16,331 nt of DNA, from NCBI GenBank assembly GCA_024690425.1, contig JAILCT010000004.1, positions 1 through 16,331 of the forward strand, in the 5' to 3' direction. This document shows, piece after piece, positions 6,988 to 14,877 of the stretch. Below the pieces are notes generated by a model. The model searched no databases and was not told where the DNA came from. It saw only the letters and a program-made list of their open reading frames with translations. The DNA is from Lachnospiraceae bacterium. GTDB lineage: Bacteria; Bacillota_A; Clostridia; Lachnospirales; Lachnospiraceae. Every line of letters begins with the position of its first letter. Positions within the stretch are counted from its first letter, which is position 1. The position numbers were made by a program, and so were the translations under genes.

Positions 6988-9900
6988 GCTTCAGCCTTAA
7001 AAAGCTGTTTAAGAAAAAGGGAATACTCAACCTGTGCAAGGCCTACGGTTATTCGGGCATAGTCACCATCGGCCCCATGATACTGGGGGTATGTCTGCTT
7101 GTGGGGATGGCCTTTGTTGCCAGAATGGGAGGAATGAGCGACCACGACAGGGAACTTCTTAACTGTATGCTCACATACAGCCTCCTTATCGCACTGTTTA
7201 TTACCAACTGGTTTAACATGATCGTGACAAGATATGTGTCCGATATGATATACGAGGATAGGGAGAAGAGGGTAATGCCGTCCTTCCACGGGGCAGTGGC
7301 CATTGAGGCACTTATCTGCCTTGTCTGCTACGGGATTTTTCTGATCCTGTCAAGGGTTACGGTCATTAGGGGCTTTCTGTGCCTCTGGCTTGCAATGATA
7401 CTTATAGTCGTATGGACCGAGATGATATATATGACTGCCCTTAAGGACTTCCAGGCTATCGTTCTGTCCTTTGCCCTCTCCCTTATGGCAGGCTTTCTGG
7501 TGGCCCTCATACTGGTGGTGGCAGGACATATAAGCCTTGAGATGTGCCTGCTGTGCGTGATCCTGGGTTATACCATACTGGCGGTAAGGCAGTACAAGCT
7601 GATGCTTGATTATTTTCCGGCAAGTGAAGGCAGCATTTATTCCTTCCTGCTGTGGTTCGATAAATATCCGGCCCTTGCACTATCCGGCGGCCTTATGGGG
7701 ATAGGACTCTTTAGCCATATAGTGATCATGTATTTCGGTCCCTTACAGGTTCAGGTCGAAGGGCTCTTCTACGGGGCGCCCGAATATGATGTGCCGGCCC
7801 TTATAGCGTTTTCATCCCTGCTGATAACCACTGTAAGCTTCGTGGTTTCGGTTGAGGTCAACTTCTATCCCAAGTATTCGAATTATTACGGACTCTTCGG
7901 TGACAGGGGAGCCATAGGCGATATCAAGCTTGCGGGTAAGGAGATGCTTGACATGTTAAGGAGAGAGCTTATATATCTTGCCAGCAAGCAGATATTTACC
8001 ACCATCCTCTTTGTTGTTATAGGCCCTACGGTCATTAATTACCTTATCCCCGGTATGTCATCCCTGTCGATGGCCATATTCAGGTTCTTGTGTGTAGGCT
8101 ACGGATCATATGCCATAGCCAATTCCCTTATGCTCATTGCCCTGTATTTTGAGGATTATACAGGTGCCCTTATGGGAAGCCTGGCCTTTGCACTCTTAAG
8201 CACGGCTGCCAATGTGTGGCAGATACTCAATGGTGATGTGAAGTACTTCGGCGTGGGATTTTTCACGGGTACCATTGCCTTCTTCTTCATAGCCCTTATA
8301 AGGCTTCACTGGTATACGGGAAGGCTTCCTTACTTCCTCCTGTCAAGGCAGAGCCTTGTGCCGGATACGCAGAAGGGGCTCTTTGTGAGCCTTAGGAGGT
8401 TTGTTTTAAGGCATGCCCTGTTAAAACGGCTGCTGGCCCTGCTGCTCATAGCTGCCATCAGTCTGCCGGGACTTGGGGGCTGCGGAGTTACGGATACAGG
8501 AAGCTTTGATGCCTATAACGCAGGGGGTCAGGCCGGGGAGGATAAGGTCAGGACTCCCGATAAGCCGGCTGTCATTAAGGCGGATAAGGCACAAAAGAGC
8601 GAGGTTAATATTTCGGAAAAGGATGAACTGTATGATACATGGGAGGATGATAAGGTAACGACCATGTACCTTACGGTAAGTCCGGGTAACAAGGCTGACG
8701 GATCCAAACATACATGGAAGGAAATCAACACCTATTCGGACGATGACTATAAGAAAATGGGAGTTGACCGCTACAAGGCCGAGGGCATCCTTAAGATAGA
8801 TGAGACGGGAGAGGGACTTAAGGAAGGAGATTACGGCTATGATGAGTCAGCCCCGAACGTATCCGTGCAGATAAGGGGTCAGACATCAACAGGAGCCGAC
8901 CAGAAGAATTACAAGATAAGGATTAAGGACGGCAAGGAGAGGTTCCACGGGATGAGGACCCTGAATCTTAACAAGCACAGGACCGAACCCTACCGGTTCT
9001 TAAATAAGCTCTGCTATGACCTTCTTGAGTCCATTCCCCAGCTTATGGGGGGCAGAACAAGGTTTGTTCACCTCTATGTTAAGGACGAGACAACATCGGG
9101 GGATGAGGAAGAAGGGGAAGAAGGAGAAGAAGGTGAGGCAGTGTCCGAGGTCGTAGACGGTTATGTCGATTACGGGCTCTTTACCATGGTGGAGCAGGTG
9201 AACAGGAACTATCTTAAGACTCACGGACTTGACGAAAACGGCCATCTGTATAAGGTGTCCTTTTTCGAGTGGAATAAGTATGATGAAGTCATGCGGCCTC
9301 TTGATGATCCGGGGTTCTCAAGGGAAGCCTTTGAGGATTATCTTGAGATAAAGGGCAATGAGGATCCGTCTAAGCTTCAGAATGTGGTAAATGAGCTTCA
9401 TAATTATACCATTCCGATAGAAACGATCGTGGAAGAGCACTTTGATGCGGAAAACATCAGCTACTTCTTAGCTTTCAATATTCTTATAGGCAATTATGAT
9501 GTGGGGCCGCGTAACATGTATCTCTACAGTCCCCTTAATTCGCAGAAATTCTATATGATATGCTGGGACATGGATGATTCCTTTAAGAATACCTATAACA
9601 GATGGGAGAATTACAGCGAAGGACTCTCCTGGGAAAGGGGCATGACACAGTTTCTTGTGGTAACCCTTATAAACAGGATGATGAAGGAGGAAAAGTATCG
9701 GGATATGCTCGCCGATGCGGTTGAAGACCTGTACCGGAATTATGTTACAAGGGATATCGTAGATGAGAAGGTAAGGGGCTACAGGGGCATGATAAAGCAG
9801 TACCTGTACAGGGCTCCGGATGTGAACCATCTGCAGCTTGAGGATATGGAGGTATACGACGAGCTTACTGATAAGCTGGGTTCCGAGGTTGACGAGAATT

Positions 9901-10283
9901 ATAAGAACTTCCTTAACAGCATGAAGAATCCCTGGCCCTTCTATATTGATCTTCCCCGCGTCCATGAGGGTGAAGGGAAGCTGATATTAAGCTGGGGGAT
10001 ATCATATGATATAAATGAAGAAGATGTAACCTATGATTACATACTTGCAAGGGATTACGATTTTACCGATGTTGTAAGCCATGGAGAGGGACTGCTTACA
10101 CCCCTTGCTTCCCTTGCCGTACCTGAGCCCGGGATTTATTTCCTTAAGGTCACGGCTACGAATGCATCGGGGTATACAACGGATTGCTTCGATTATTTCA
10201 GTGTTGATGACTACGGGAAGAAGTACGGCTGCTACGGCTTTAAGCTCAAGAATGATATGTCTGTAGAGGTTTATGAGGAGTAA
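6975..10283 (+). CDS. pelG: PelG exporter fused in frame to a CotH-like lipoprotein kinase domain
   Basis: This 1102-residue protein starts at ATG 6975, inside the end of pelF. Residues 1 to about 465 are PelG: the opening MAGIGFSLKKLFKKKG and AYGYSGIVTIGPM are diagnostic, and many membrane helices follow, as in the MOP-superfamily Pel exporter (usually about 450-460 residues). At 474-503 a basic stretch (RRFVLRHALLKR), a hydrophobic core and the lipobox L500-G-G-C503 form a complete lipoprotein signal peptide. From about 545 a CotH-type kinase domain follows, with N840-Y-D842...N847 and W864-D865-M-D867, then a C-terminal beta-sandwich. An acidic run occupies 710-721. PelG normally ends in the cytoplasm, so the extra helix would place CotH outside the cell. 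A GTG at 8385 may start a separate CotH lipoprotein. Sequencing error or a genuine indel could also have joined two genes. Confidence 0.85.
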   Translation: MAGIGFSLKKLFKKKGILNLCKAYGYSGIVTIGPMILGVCLLVGMAFVARMGGMSDHDRELLNCMLTYSLLIALFITNWFNMIVTRYVSDMIYEDREKRVMPSFHGAVAIEALICLVCYGIFLILSRVTVIRGFLCLWLAMILIVVWTEMIYMTALKDFQAIVLSFALSLMAGFLVALILVVAGHISLEMCLLCVILGYTILAVRQYKLMLDYFPASEGSIYSFLLWFDKYPALALSGGLMGIGLFSHIVIMYFGPLQVQVEGLFYGAPEYDVPALIAFSSLLITTVSFVVSVEVNFYPKYSNYYGLFGDRGAIGDIKLAGKEMLDMLRRELIYLASKQIFTTILFVVIGPTVINYLIPGMSSLSMAIFRFLCVGYGSYAIANSLMLIALYFEDYTGALMGSLAFALLSTAANVWQILNGDVKYFGVGFFTGTIAFFFIALIRLHWYTGRLPYFLLSRQSLVPDTQKGLFVSLRRFVLRHALLKRLLALLLIAAISLPGLGGCGVTDTGSFDAYNAGGQAGEDKVRTPDKPAVIKADKAQKSEVNISEKDELYDTWEDDKVTTMYLTVSPGNKADGSKHTWKEINTYSDDDYKKMGVDRYKAEGILKIDETGEGLKEGDYGYDESAPNVSVQIRGQTSTGADQKNYKIRIKDGKERFHGMRTLNLNKHRTEPYRFLNKLCYDLLESIPQLMGGRTRFVHLYVKDETTSGDEEEGEEGEEGEAVSEVVDGYVDYGLFTMVEQVNRNYLKTHGLDENGHLYKVSFFEWNKYDEVMRPLDDPGFSREAFEDYLEIKGNEDPSKLQNVVNELHNYTIPIETIVEEHFDAENISYFLAFNILIGNYDVGPRNMYLYSPLNSQKFYMICWDMDDSFKNTYNRWENYSEGLSWERGMTQFLVVTLINRMMKEEKYRDMLADAVEDLYRNYVTRDIVDEKVRGYRGMIKQYLYRAPDVNHLQLEDMEVYDELTDKLGSEVDENYKNFLNSMKNPWPFYIDLPRVHEGEGKLILSWGISYDINEEDVTYDYILARDYDFTDVVSHGEGLLTPLASLAVPEPGIYFLKVTATNASGYTTDCFDYFSVDDYGKKYGCYGFKLKNDMSVEVYEE
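8371..8387 (+). promoter_or_regulatory. Internal ribosome site and GTG start for the CotH half of the pelG fusion
   Basis: AGAAGGGG (8371-8378) is followed after six bases by an in-frame GTG (8385-8387, Val471 of the fusion). Starting there gives MSLRRFVLRHALLKR, a hydrophobic core and a lipobox cysteine at residue 33, which is an ordinary lipoprotein signal peptide. GTG overlaps a TGA in the +1 frame as GTGA, the pattern of coupled genes. Independent initiation is an inference from these signals. Confidence 0.5.
9102..9137 (+). repeat. Purine-only repeat encoding an acidic linker in the CotH domain
   Basis: Twelve codons (D710-E721) are GAT followed by GAG/GAA/GGG/GGA/GGT only, giving an E-E-G triplet pattern. 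The tract sits in a loop between the HLYVKDE and VDYGLFT strands of the CotH domain. The paralogous CotH protein downstream joins these two strands with a much shorter loop and no such run, so this looks like a local insertion grown by slippage. Confidence 0.7.
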
Positions 10284-10287
10284 CCAT
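10268..10287 (+). repeat. Junction repeat, copy 1 (end of pelG-cotH fusion)
   Basis: The 20-nt sequence ggtttatgaggagtaaccat occurs here and again, without mismatch, at 12010-12029. It encodes the terminal VYEE, the TAA stop and the ribosome-binding GAGGAG for the next gene. In this copy the final AT is part of the downstream start codon (ATG 10286). Confidence 0.85.
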
Positions 10288-12025
10288 GTATAGAAAGAAA
10301 ACAATATATTTAAGAATGACAGCTGCCCTTTTATGTTCATGCATGCTGACCGGGTGTTACGCCGGCTCATATGACACAGTTCGGGATTCCTATGAGAAGG
10401 CTGATAAAAAAGATTCACTTGTGGTTACCGATAAGGATTCCCTTTATTCCTTCATCCCGCTTACCCAGGTGCTCTATCTTACAGTCGGAAGGGGAATGAC
10501 CGAGGGGGATCATACATGGCAGGAGATCAATTCCCATGACCTGTCAACATTAGGATCGGGCGATGGCGATATTTACGAGTGCAAGGCTCTGGTACAGTTC
10601 GGGACGGAAGAGGGGCCTGTCTCGGGAAGCTTCGGCTTCGATATGATGTCGAATAATGCAACGGTAAGGCTGTCAGGCACCAAGGCATCCCTAAGACAGC
10701 AGAAGAATTACAGGATAAAGATAGATCAGGGCAGCGGTAATGTATACGGCATGAAGAACTTTATATTGGATAAGAGCTTTTCCGACCCCTTCAGGTTTAC
10801 GAATAAGCTGTGCTTCGATCTTGCGGCACAAAGTGATGATCTTATGTCGGTAAGAACGAGTTTTGTCCACCTTTATGTAAGGGATGAGAGTGAGGATAAG
10901 GACGCGCTTTTTGTGGATTACGGCCTGTACACCCTGACAGAGACCATTAACAAAAGATACCTTACCAATAGGAGCCTTGATTCCTCGGGTGAGCTCTACG
11001 GAGCCGAGGATTTTGACTTTGGCAGACATCCCGATGTGATCGTGCAGCCCACTGACCCTGCGTATGACAGTGAGAAGTTTGAGAAGCTGCTTAAGGCCAA
11101 GGGAAGTGATGACTATACCAAGCTGATAAACATGCTTGATGCACTGGGTGATGATTCCGTTTCCATTGAACAGATAGTTGACACCTATTTCGATAAGGAC
11201 AGCCTGTACAGCTATATGGCCTTTAACATCCTTCTTGACAATAAGGATACGGATACGGAGAATTTCTACCTCTACAGTCCGACGGGAACCGATAAGTTCT
11301 ACGTGATCCCCTGGGATATGGACGGGGCGTTAAGGAGCGACTACGAGCACCTTAGGGATCCGGATTATGCCGATGGCTGGGAGAGGGGAATATATCTGTA
11401 CACCGATTCGAAGCTCTTTGGCAGGATCATAAGGTCAAAAAGATGTCTTAATGAGCTCAGTGAGAGGATAAGCTCACTCCATGAGACGGTACTGTCGGGT
11501 GAGAATGTTGTAAGGAGGGCAAGGGACCTGGCGTTTACCGTCAAACCCTATCTGTATACGCTGCCTGATATGACCTTTGCCAGGGTACGAAGGGCCGACC
11601 ATGATACCCTTGTAGAGATGCTTATGACCCAGATGGACAGGAATTACTACGCCTATTACGACACCATGGATACACCCTGGCCTTTCCATATAAGGGAGCC
11701 TGAGAGAAGGGGGACATCGGTGGTGCTTAAATGGGAAGAGTCATTCCTTCCCGACAGGGACATTACCTATAATGTCGAGCTGTCCGATTCCTGGGATTTT
11801 TCAGGGACGATACTGTCGGAAGAGGGACTTAAGGTAACCGAATATGATGTGGGGGATCTTGCCCCCGGACAGTATTTTTTACGGGTCAGGGCCGTGTCGC
11901 CTGATGGCGTTAGCCAGGAAGCATACGAATTCTATAATACAGAGAAGAAAACCTGTGTTCACGGCTGCCTGTGCTTCTATGTATTCGAAGACGGAACCGT
12001 TAAGCAATCGGTTTATGAGGAGTAA
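10286..12025 (+). CDS. CotH-like kinase family lipoprotein
   Basis: A 579-residue protein from ATG 10286, with GAGGAG (10275-10280) as ribosome site inside the last codons of the preceding gene. The N-terminus has basic residues, a hydrophobic core and lipobox L21-T-G-C24, so it is predicted to be anchored on the outer face of the membrane. The CotH domain shares its layout with the C-terminal half of the preceding fusion: LYLTV opening, HTWQEIN, QQKNYRIKI, NKLCFDL, SFVHLYVRDE, VDYGLYT, D318-N-K-D321...N326 and W343-D344-M-D346. The last two motifs correspond to the catalytic and metal-binding Asp regions of CotH atypical kinases. A C-terminal beta-sandwich (about 475-555) ends in VYEE. CotH of Bacillus phosphorylates spore-coat proteins; the substrate here is unknown and may be a surface protein or the polymer itself. 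Confidence 0.82.
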   Translation: MYRKKTIYLRMTAALLCSCMLTGCYAGSYDTVRDSYEKADKKDSLVVTDKDSLYSFIPLTQVLYLTVGRGMTEGDHTWQEINSHDLSTLGSGDGDIYECKALVQFGTEEGPVSGSFGFDMMSNNATVRLSGTKASLRQQKNYRIKIDQGSGNVYGMKNFILDKSFSDPFRFTNKLCFDLAAQSDDLMSVRTSFVHLYVRDESEDKDALFVDYGLYTLTETINKRYLTNRSLDSSGELYGAEDFDFGRHPDVIVQPTDPAYDSEKFEKLLKAKGSDDYTKLINMLDALGDDSVSIEQIVDTYFDKDSLYSYMAFNILLDNKDTDTENFYLYSPTGTDKFYVIPWDMDGALRSDYEHLRDPDYADGWERGIYLYTDSKLFGRIIRSKRCLNELSERISSLHETVLSGENVVRRARDLAFTVKPYLYTLPDMTFARVRRADHDTLVEMLMTQMDRNYYAYYDTMDTPWPFHIREPERRGTSVVLKWEESFLPDRDITYNVELSDSWDFSGTILSEEGLKVTEYDVGDLAPGQYFLRVRAVSPDGVSQEAYEFYNTEKKTCVHGCLCFYVFEDGTVKQSVYEE

Positions 12026-12029
12026 CCAT
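12010..12029 (+). repeat. Junction repeat, copy 2 (end of cotH-like gene)
   Basis: An exact second copy of the 20-nt junction found at 10268-10287. It again encodes VYEE and TAA and supplies GAGGAG for the following start (ATG 12031, spacing 8 nt). Confidence 0.85.
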
Positions 12030-12030
12030 T

Positions 12031-12765
12031 ATGCCTGATGATAAGAAAGTGTTCAGGAACGAGCTAAAGTATGTGATCACTCACAGTGAGGCCGATATAC
12101 TGAAGGACAGGCTTAAGTATTTCCTTGAACCGGACTCCCACGCCGGGGAGGAAGGATACTCTATCCGCAGCCTGTATTTTGATGATATCGACAATTCAGC
12201 CTATGAGCAGAAGATAATGGGAGTTTTTGCCAGGAAGAAGTGGCGTATAAGGATATATAACGGGACAGATGGCAGGATAGCTCTTGAGAGGAAGATTAAA
12301 AACGGGAATTACATATACAAGGAGGCCGCACTTTTAACAAGGGGTGAATATGACATGATAATGAGCGGCATGTACGGCTTCCTTCTTAAAAGGGATGACA
12401 GCCTGTGCAGGGAATTCTATACGGAGCTGATGTGTAACCTGTTAAGGCCCAGGGTGATCGTTGATTACGACCGGTATCCGCTTATCGCTAAGGAGGGGAC
12501 CGTAAGGGTAACCTTCGATTCGCACCTTCATGCGGCGGTGGGCAGCCTTGATATCTTCGATGGGACTCTTGCGCAGCTTCCGGCAATGGATGAGGGCTGC
12601 GAGGTCATGGAGGTTAAGTATACCGAATACCTGCCTTACAAGGTGAGGGATGTTATAAGACCCATGGAACGGGAATATGTTGCATTTTCCAAATACGTGG
12701 CATGCTTTGAGGCTGCAGGCTATGTATTGGGACAGAACGGAGGTTATTATTATGAATACAAATGA
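12031..12765 (+). CDS. VTC-domain polyphosphate polymerase
   Basis: A 244-residue protein, probably cytosolic, with no membrane helix. The sequence carries the full set of VTC/triphosphate-tunnel signatures in order: FRNELKY near the N-terminus, SLYFDD, KKWRIRIY, ALERKIK, RPRVIVDYDR, VRVTFD, then E191-V-M-E194-V-K196-Y and a terminal SKY helix. These basic and acidic residues line the tunnel that binds nucleotide and polyphosphate in the yeast Vtc4 catalytic domain, which makes polyphosphate from ATP. The length fits a stand-alone bacterial VTC protein, which lacks the SPX and membrane parts of the yeast subunit. Its last 14 nt overlap the start of a small membrane protein, suggesting coupled synthesis. 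Other triphosphate-tunnel activities cannot be excluded, but the motif set favours polyphosphate synthesis. Confidence 0.85.
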   Translation: MPDDKKVFRNELKYVITHSEADILKDRLKYFLEPDSHAGEEGYSIRSLYFDDIDNSAYEQKIMGVFARKKWRIRIYNGTDGRIALERKIKNGNYIYKEAALLTRGEYDMIMSGMYGFLLKRDDSLCREFYTELMCNLLRPRVIVDYDRYPLIAKEGTVRVTFDSHLHAAVGSLDIFDGTLAQLPAMDEGCEVMEVKYTEYLPYKVRDVIRPMEREYVAFSKYVACFEAAGYVLGQNGGYYYEYK

Positions 12766-13435
12766 TTATTTCAAAAGGTCGGTACTTGAATCTTTTTCCG
12801 CCGGAAACGGGGTAACTGCCGACTTCATCCTTAAGGCCCTTATCGCCATGGCGGTGGCCCTTGTATGTGGCTTCCTTATATACTTTATATACAGGAAGTT
12901 CTATTCGGGAGTGGTATATTCCTCTTCCTTTGCGGCAACGCTTGTGGGCATGACCGTGCTGACCTGCGCCCTTACCCTTGCCATAAGCTCCAATATAGTT
13001 ATTTCGCTGGGTATGGTCGGCGCTCTCTCTATTGTAAGATACAGGACTGCGATAAAGGACCCCATGGATCTTTTGTATCTGTTCTGGGCCATATCAACGG
13101 GTATCATAGTAGCGGCAGCCATATATCCCCTTGCCGTCCTTACAATGGTGGTCATGATCCTTCTTGTATATATATTCGATAAGCGCAGGAAGATAAGTGC
13201 CGTTTATATGATGGTTGTCCACTTCCACGGAGATGATACGGAGGCGCAGATATTAAGGAGCCTTGGCAACAGGAAATACGAGATCCGTCAGAAGACCGTA
13301 AGGAAGGGGCTTGTCGAGATGACCATGCAGCTTGCCTTAAGGCAGGATAACACGACCTTTATCGACAGGATAGATGAGCTTGAAGGGGTTACGGATGTAA
13401 GCCTTATACAGTACAACGGGGAATATAATGGATAA
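12752..13435 (+). CDS. DUF4956-type small membrane protein
   Basis: A 227-residue protein. The start chosen is ATG 12752 behind CGGAGG (12738-12743), because the longer frame from 12677 lies wholly inside the upstream gene and lacks a good ribosome site. Three or four membrane helices span about 25-145, with a conserved-looking cytoplasmic loop after the third (SLGMVGALSIVRYRTAIKDP). A soluble C-terminal domain of about 75 residues follows, with an ACT-like beta-alpha-beta look ending in VTDVSLIQYNG. DUF4956 proteins often sit beside VTC and CotH genes; no reaction is established for them to my knowledge. The layout recalls MgtC-type proteins (helices plus ACT-like tail), but that is only an impression. 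The stop overlaps the next gene's start by 8 nt. Confidence 0.75.
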   Translation: MNTNDYFKRSVLESFSAGNGVTADFILKALIAMAVALVCGFLIYFIYRKFYSGVVYSSSFAATLVGMTVLTCALTLAISSNIVISLGMVGALSIVRYRTAIKDPMDLLYLFWAISTGIIVAAAIYPLAVLTMVVMILLVYIFDKRRKISAVYMMVVHFHGDDTEAQILRSLGNRKYEIRQKTVRKGLVEMTMQLALRQDNTTFIDRIDELEGVTDVSLIQYNGEYNG

Positions 13436-14831
13436 GAAGAAAAGTGCCATGATCCAATACCTGCTCCTTGTTGTAATGGGGGTGGCCATAGTGGTTCTTA
13501 TGGGATATATAAGGACGAGATCCGATATGAACTTGGAGATCGAATATGTTCCCGACTTAACCCTTACGGATAATCCCCTGATGGGCTATGCGCCCAATGC
13601 CGAGAATGTGAAGCTGTGCGAGGGCAGCAGGCTGGTATACATCCCCCTTACATGGGCCCAGTGGGAACCGAGGGAAGGCCGGTACGATATTGCTTCCCTT
13701 GAGAAAAGATGCAACCTGGAGAAATACAGGAAGGAGCACAAGCACGCAGTATTAAGGTTCATGTGCGATGTGCCGGGGAAGGCCGACCACGTTATGGACA
13801 TACCGGGCTGGCTCTACGGCAAGACGGGCAGGGGAACTCATTACGACAACGAATTGGGGAAGGGCTACAGTCCCGACTATGGGGACAAGGTGTTTATGGA
13901 TTGTCACTTAAGGGCCCTTAAGGCCCTGGCCGATTACTGCAACAGGGATCATTTTGTGGCCTTTATCGAGCTGGGAAGCCTGGGACACTGGGGTGAGTGG
14001 CATGCAAGCTCAGACAGCGGAGCCTCACTTATGCCATCCCGTGAGGTGTGTGAAACCTATGTCGGATGGTATTCCGATGAATTTATAAATGCAAGGCTCC
14101 TTATGCGGCGTAATTACGCGGTTGCGGTTAAGGGAAACATGGGCTTCTACAACGATATGGTGGGATCGCCCGAGGATACCGGAGAATGGCTTGACTGGCT
14201 GAAAAACGGCGGGAGTCAGGAAACCGCAGGAGAGGCAATAACGCTTGAACCTGCCCATGCGCTTATGAAGGAGCGTCCGGTGGGAGGTGAATTCACCTCT
14301 AAGCAGCCCATGGAATATCTGCTTACGGAGGGCATGAGTGAAACCCTCAGGGAGGTGACGGAATCAGGCATGACCTTTATCGGTCCCAAGGTGCCTGACT
14401 ATACTGCAAAAGAGTACGCCCTTCCTGCAATGTCCGTGTTAAGAAGGACCGGCTACAGGATATATGTATCCAACCTTAAAACGGAATACGATTACTCCAC
14501 CAACGATATCGTGCTTGACCTTACCTTTAAAAATGCCGGTAATGCAGGCTTCTTTTTTGACTGGCCGGTAAATGTTCATGTATATGACGGAACGAAAAAG
14601 GAGGTGTTCTGGAAGGGGCTCGATATCGATCTTAAGGAGCTTAAAACGGACGGAGAGCTTAACACCTCCGTAAGGATACCGGCAAGTGAAGAGCTTAGGG
14701 AGGAATTCTATATAGGTGTGGCGATCACCGATTATACGGGTGAAGAAAATGTTAGGCTGGCCATTGACTTTGGCGGCGAGGATGAATATATAGGTGATGT
14801 GCAGATACTGTGCCACTATGCCGGAAAATAA
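13428..14831 (+). CDS. DUF4832-type membrane-anchored protein, possible glycoside hydrolase
   Basis: A 467-residue protein starting at ATG 13428 inside the previous gene. One signal-anchor helix (about residues 9-26) precedes an extracellular domain. LTDNPLMGYAPN, IPLTWAQWEPREGRYD and a helix-strand alternation suggest a TIM barrel like those of glycoside hydrolases. Two acidic sites stand where retaining hydrolases place their catalytic pair: E181 with E190 in FIELGSLGHWGEWH, and E288 in PVGGEFTS. From about 355 a beta-sandwich domain follows (DIVLDLTFKNAGNAGFFFDWPV). These features match the DUF4832 family as I remember it. The cluster's PelA lacks a hydrolase domain, so this protein could be the enzyme that trims or degrades the exported polymer. 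That role is inferred from context only. Confidence 0.7.
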   Translation: MDKKKSAMIQYLLLVVMGVAIVVLMGYIRTRSDMNLEIEYVPDLTLTDNPLMGYAPNAENVKLCEGSRLVYIPLTWAQWEPREGRYDIASLEKRCNLEKYRKEHKHAVLRFMCDVPGKADHVMDIPGWLYGKTGRGTHYDNELGKGYSPDYGDKVFMDCHLRALKALADYCNRDHFVAFIELGSLGHWGEWHASSDSGASLMPSREVCETYVGWYSDEFINARLLMRRNYAVAVKGNMGFYNDMVGSPEDTGEWLDWLKNGGSQETAGEAITLEPAHALMKERPVGGEFTSKQPMEYLLTEGMSETLREVTESGMTFIGPKVPDYTAKEYALPAMSVLRRTGYRIYVSNLKTEYDYSTNDIVLDLTFKNAGNAGFFFDWPVNVHVYDGTKKEVFWKGLDIDLKELKTDGELNTSVRIPASEELREEFYIGVAITDYTGEENVRLAIDFGGEDEYIGDVQILCHYAGK

Positions 14832-14877
14832 CAGCTTGGGAAGTTGAAAACAGTATTGACGGTGAGGTTTACATAAT

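Noticed and set aside
8394..8403. AGGAGG followed by TTG as the CotH start
   Set aside because: The TTG is only one base from AGGAGG and out of frame with CotH, and the next ATG (8413) is also out of frame. In frame the AGGAGG encodes two arginines of the signal peptide.
12677..12751. Longer N-terminus for the DUF4956-type protein
   Set aside because: This segment is the VTC gene read in another frame. ATG 12752 has CGGAGG at the right distance and the protein aligns sensibly from there.
14832..14877. Promoter for surE (TTGAAA at 14844-14849)
   Set aside because: The only -10-like hexamers lie too far away (about 20 nt or more) or overlap the start codon, so the pair is not convincing.
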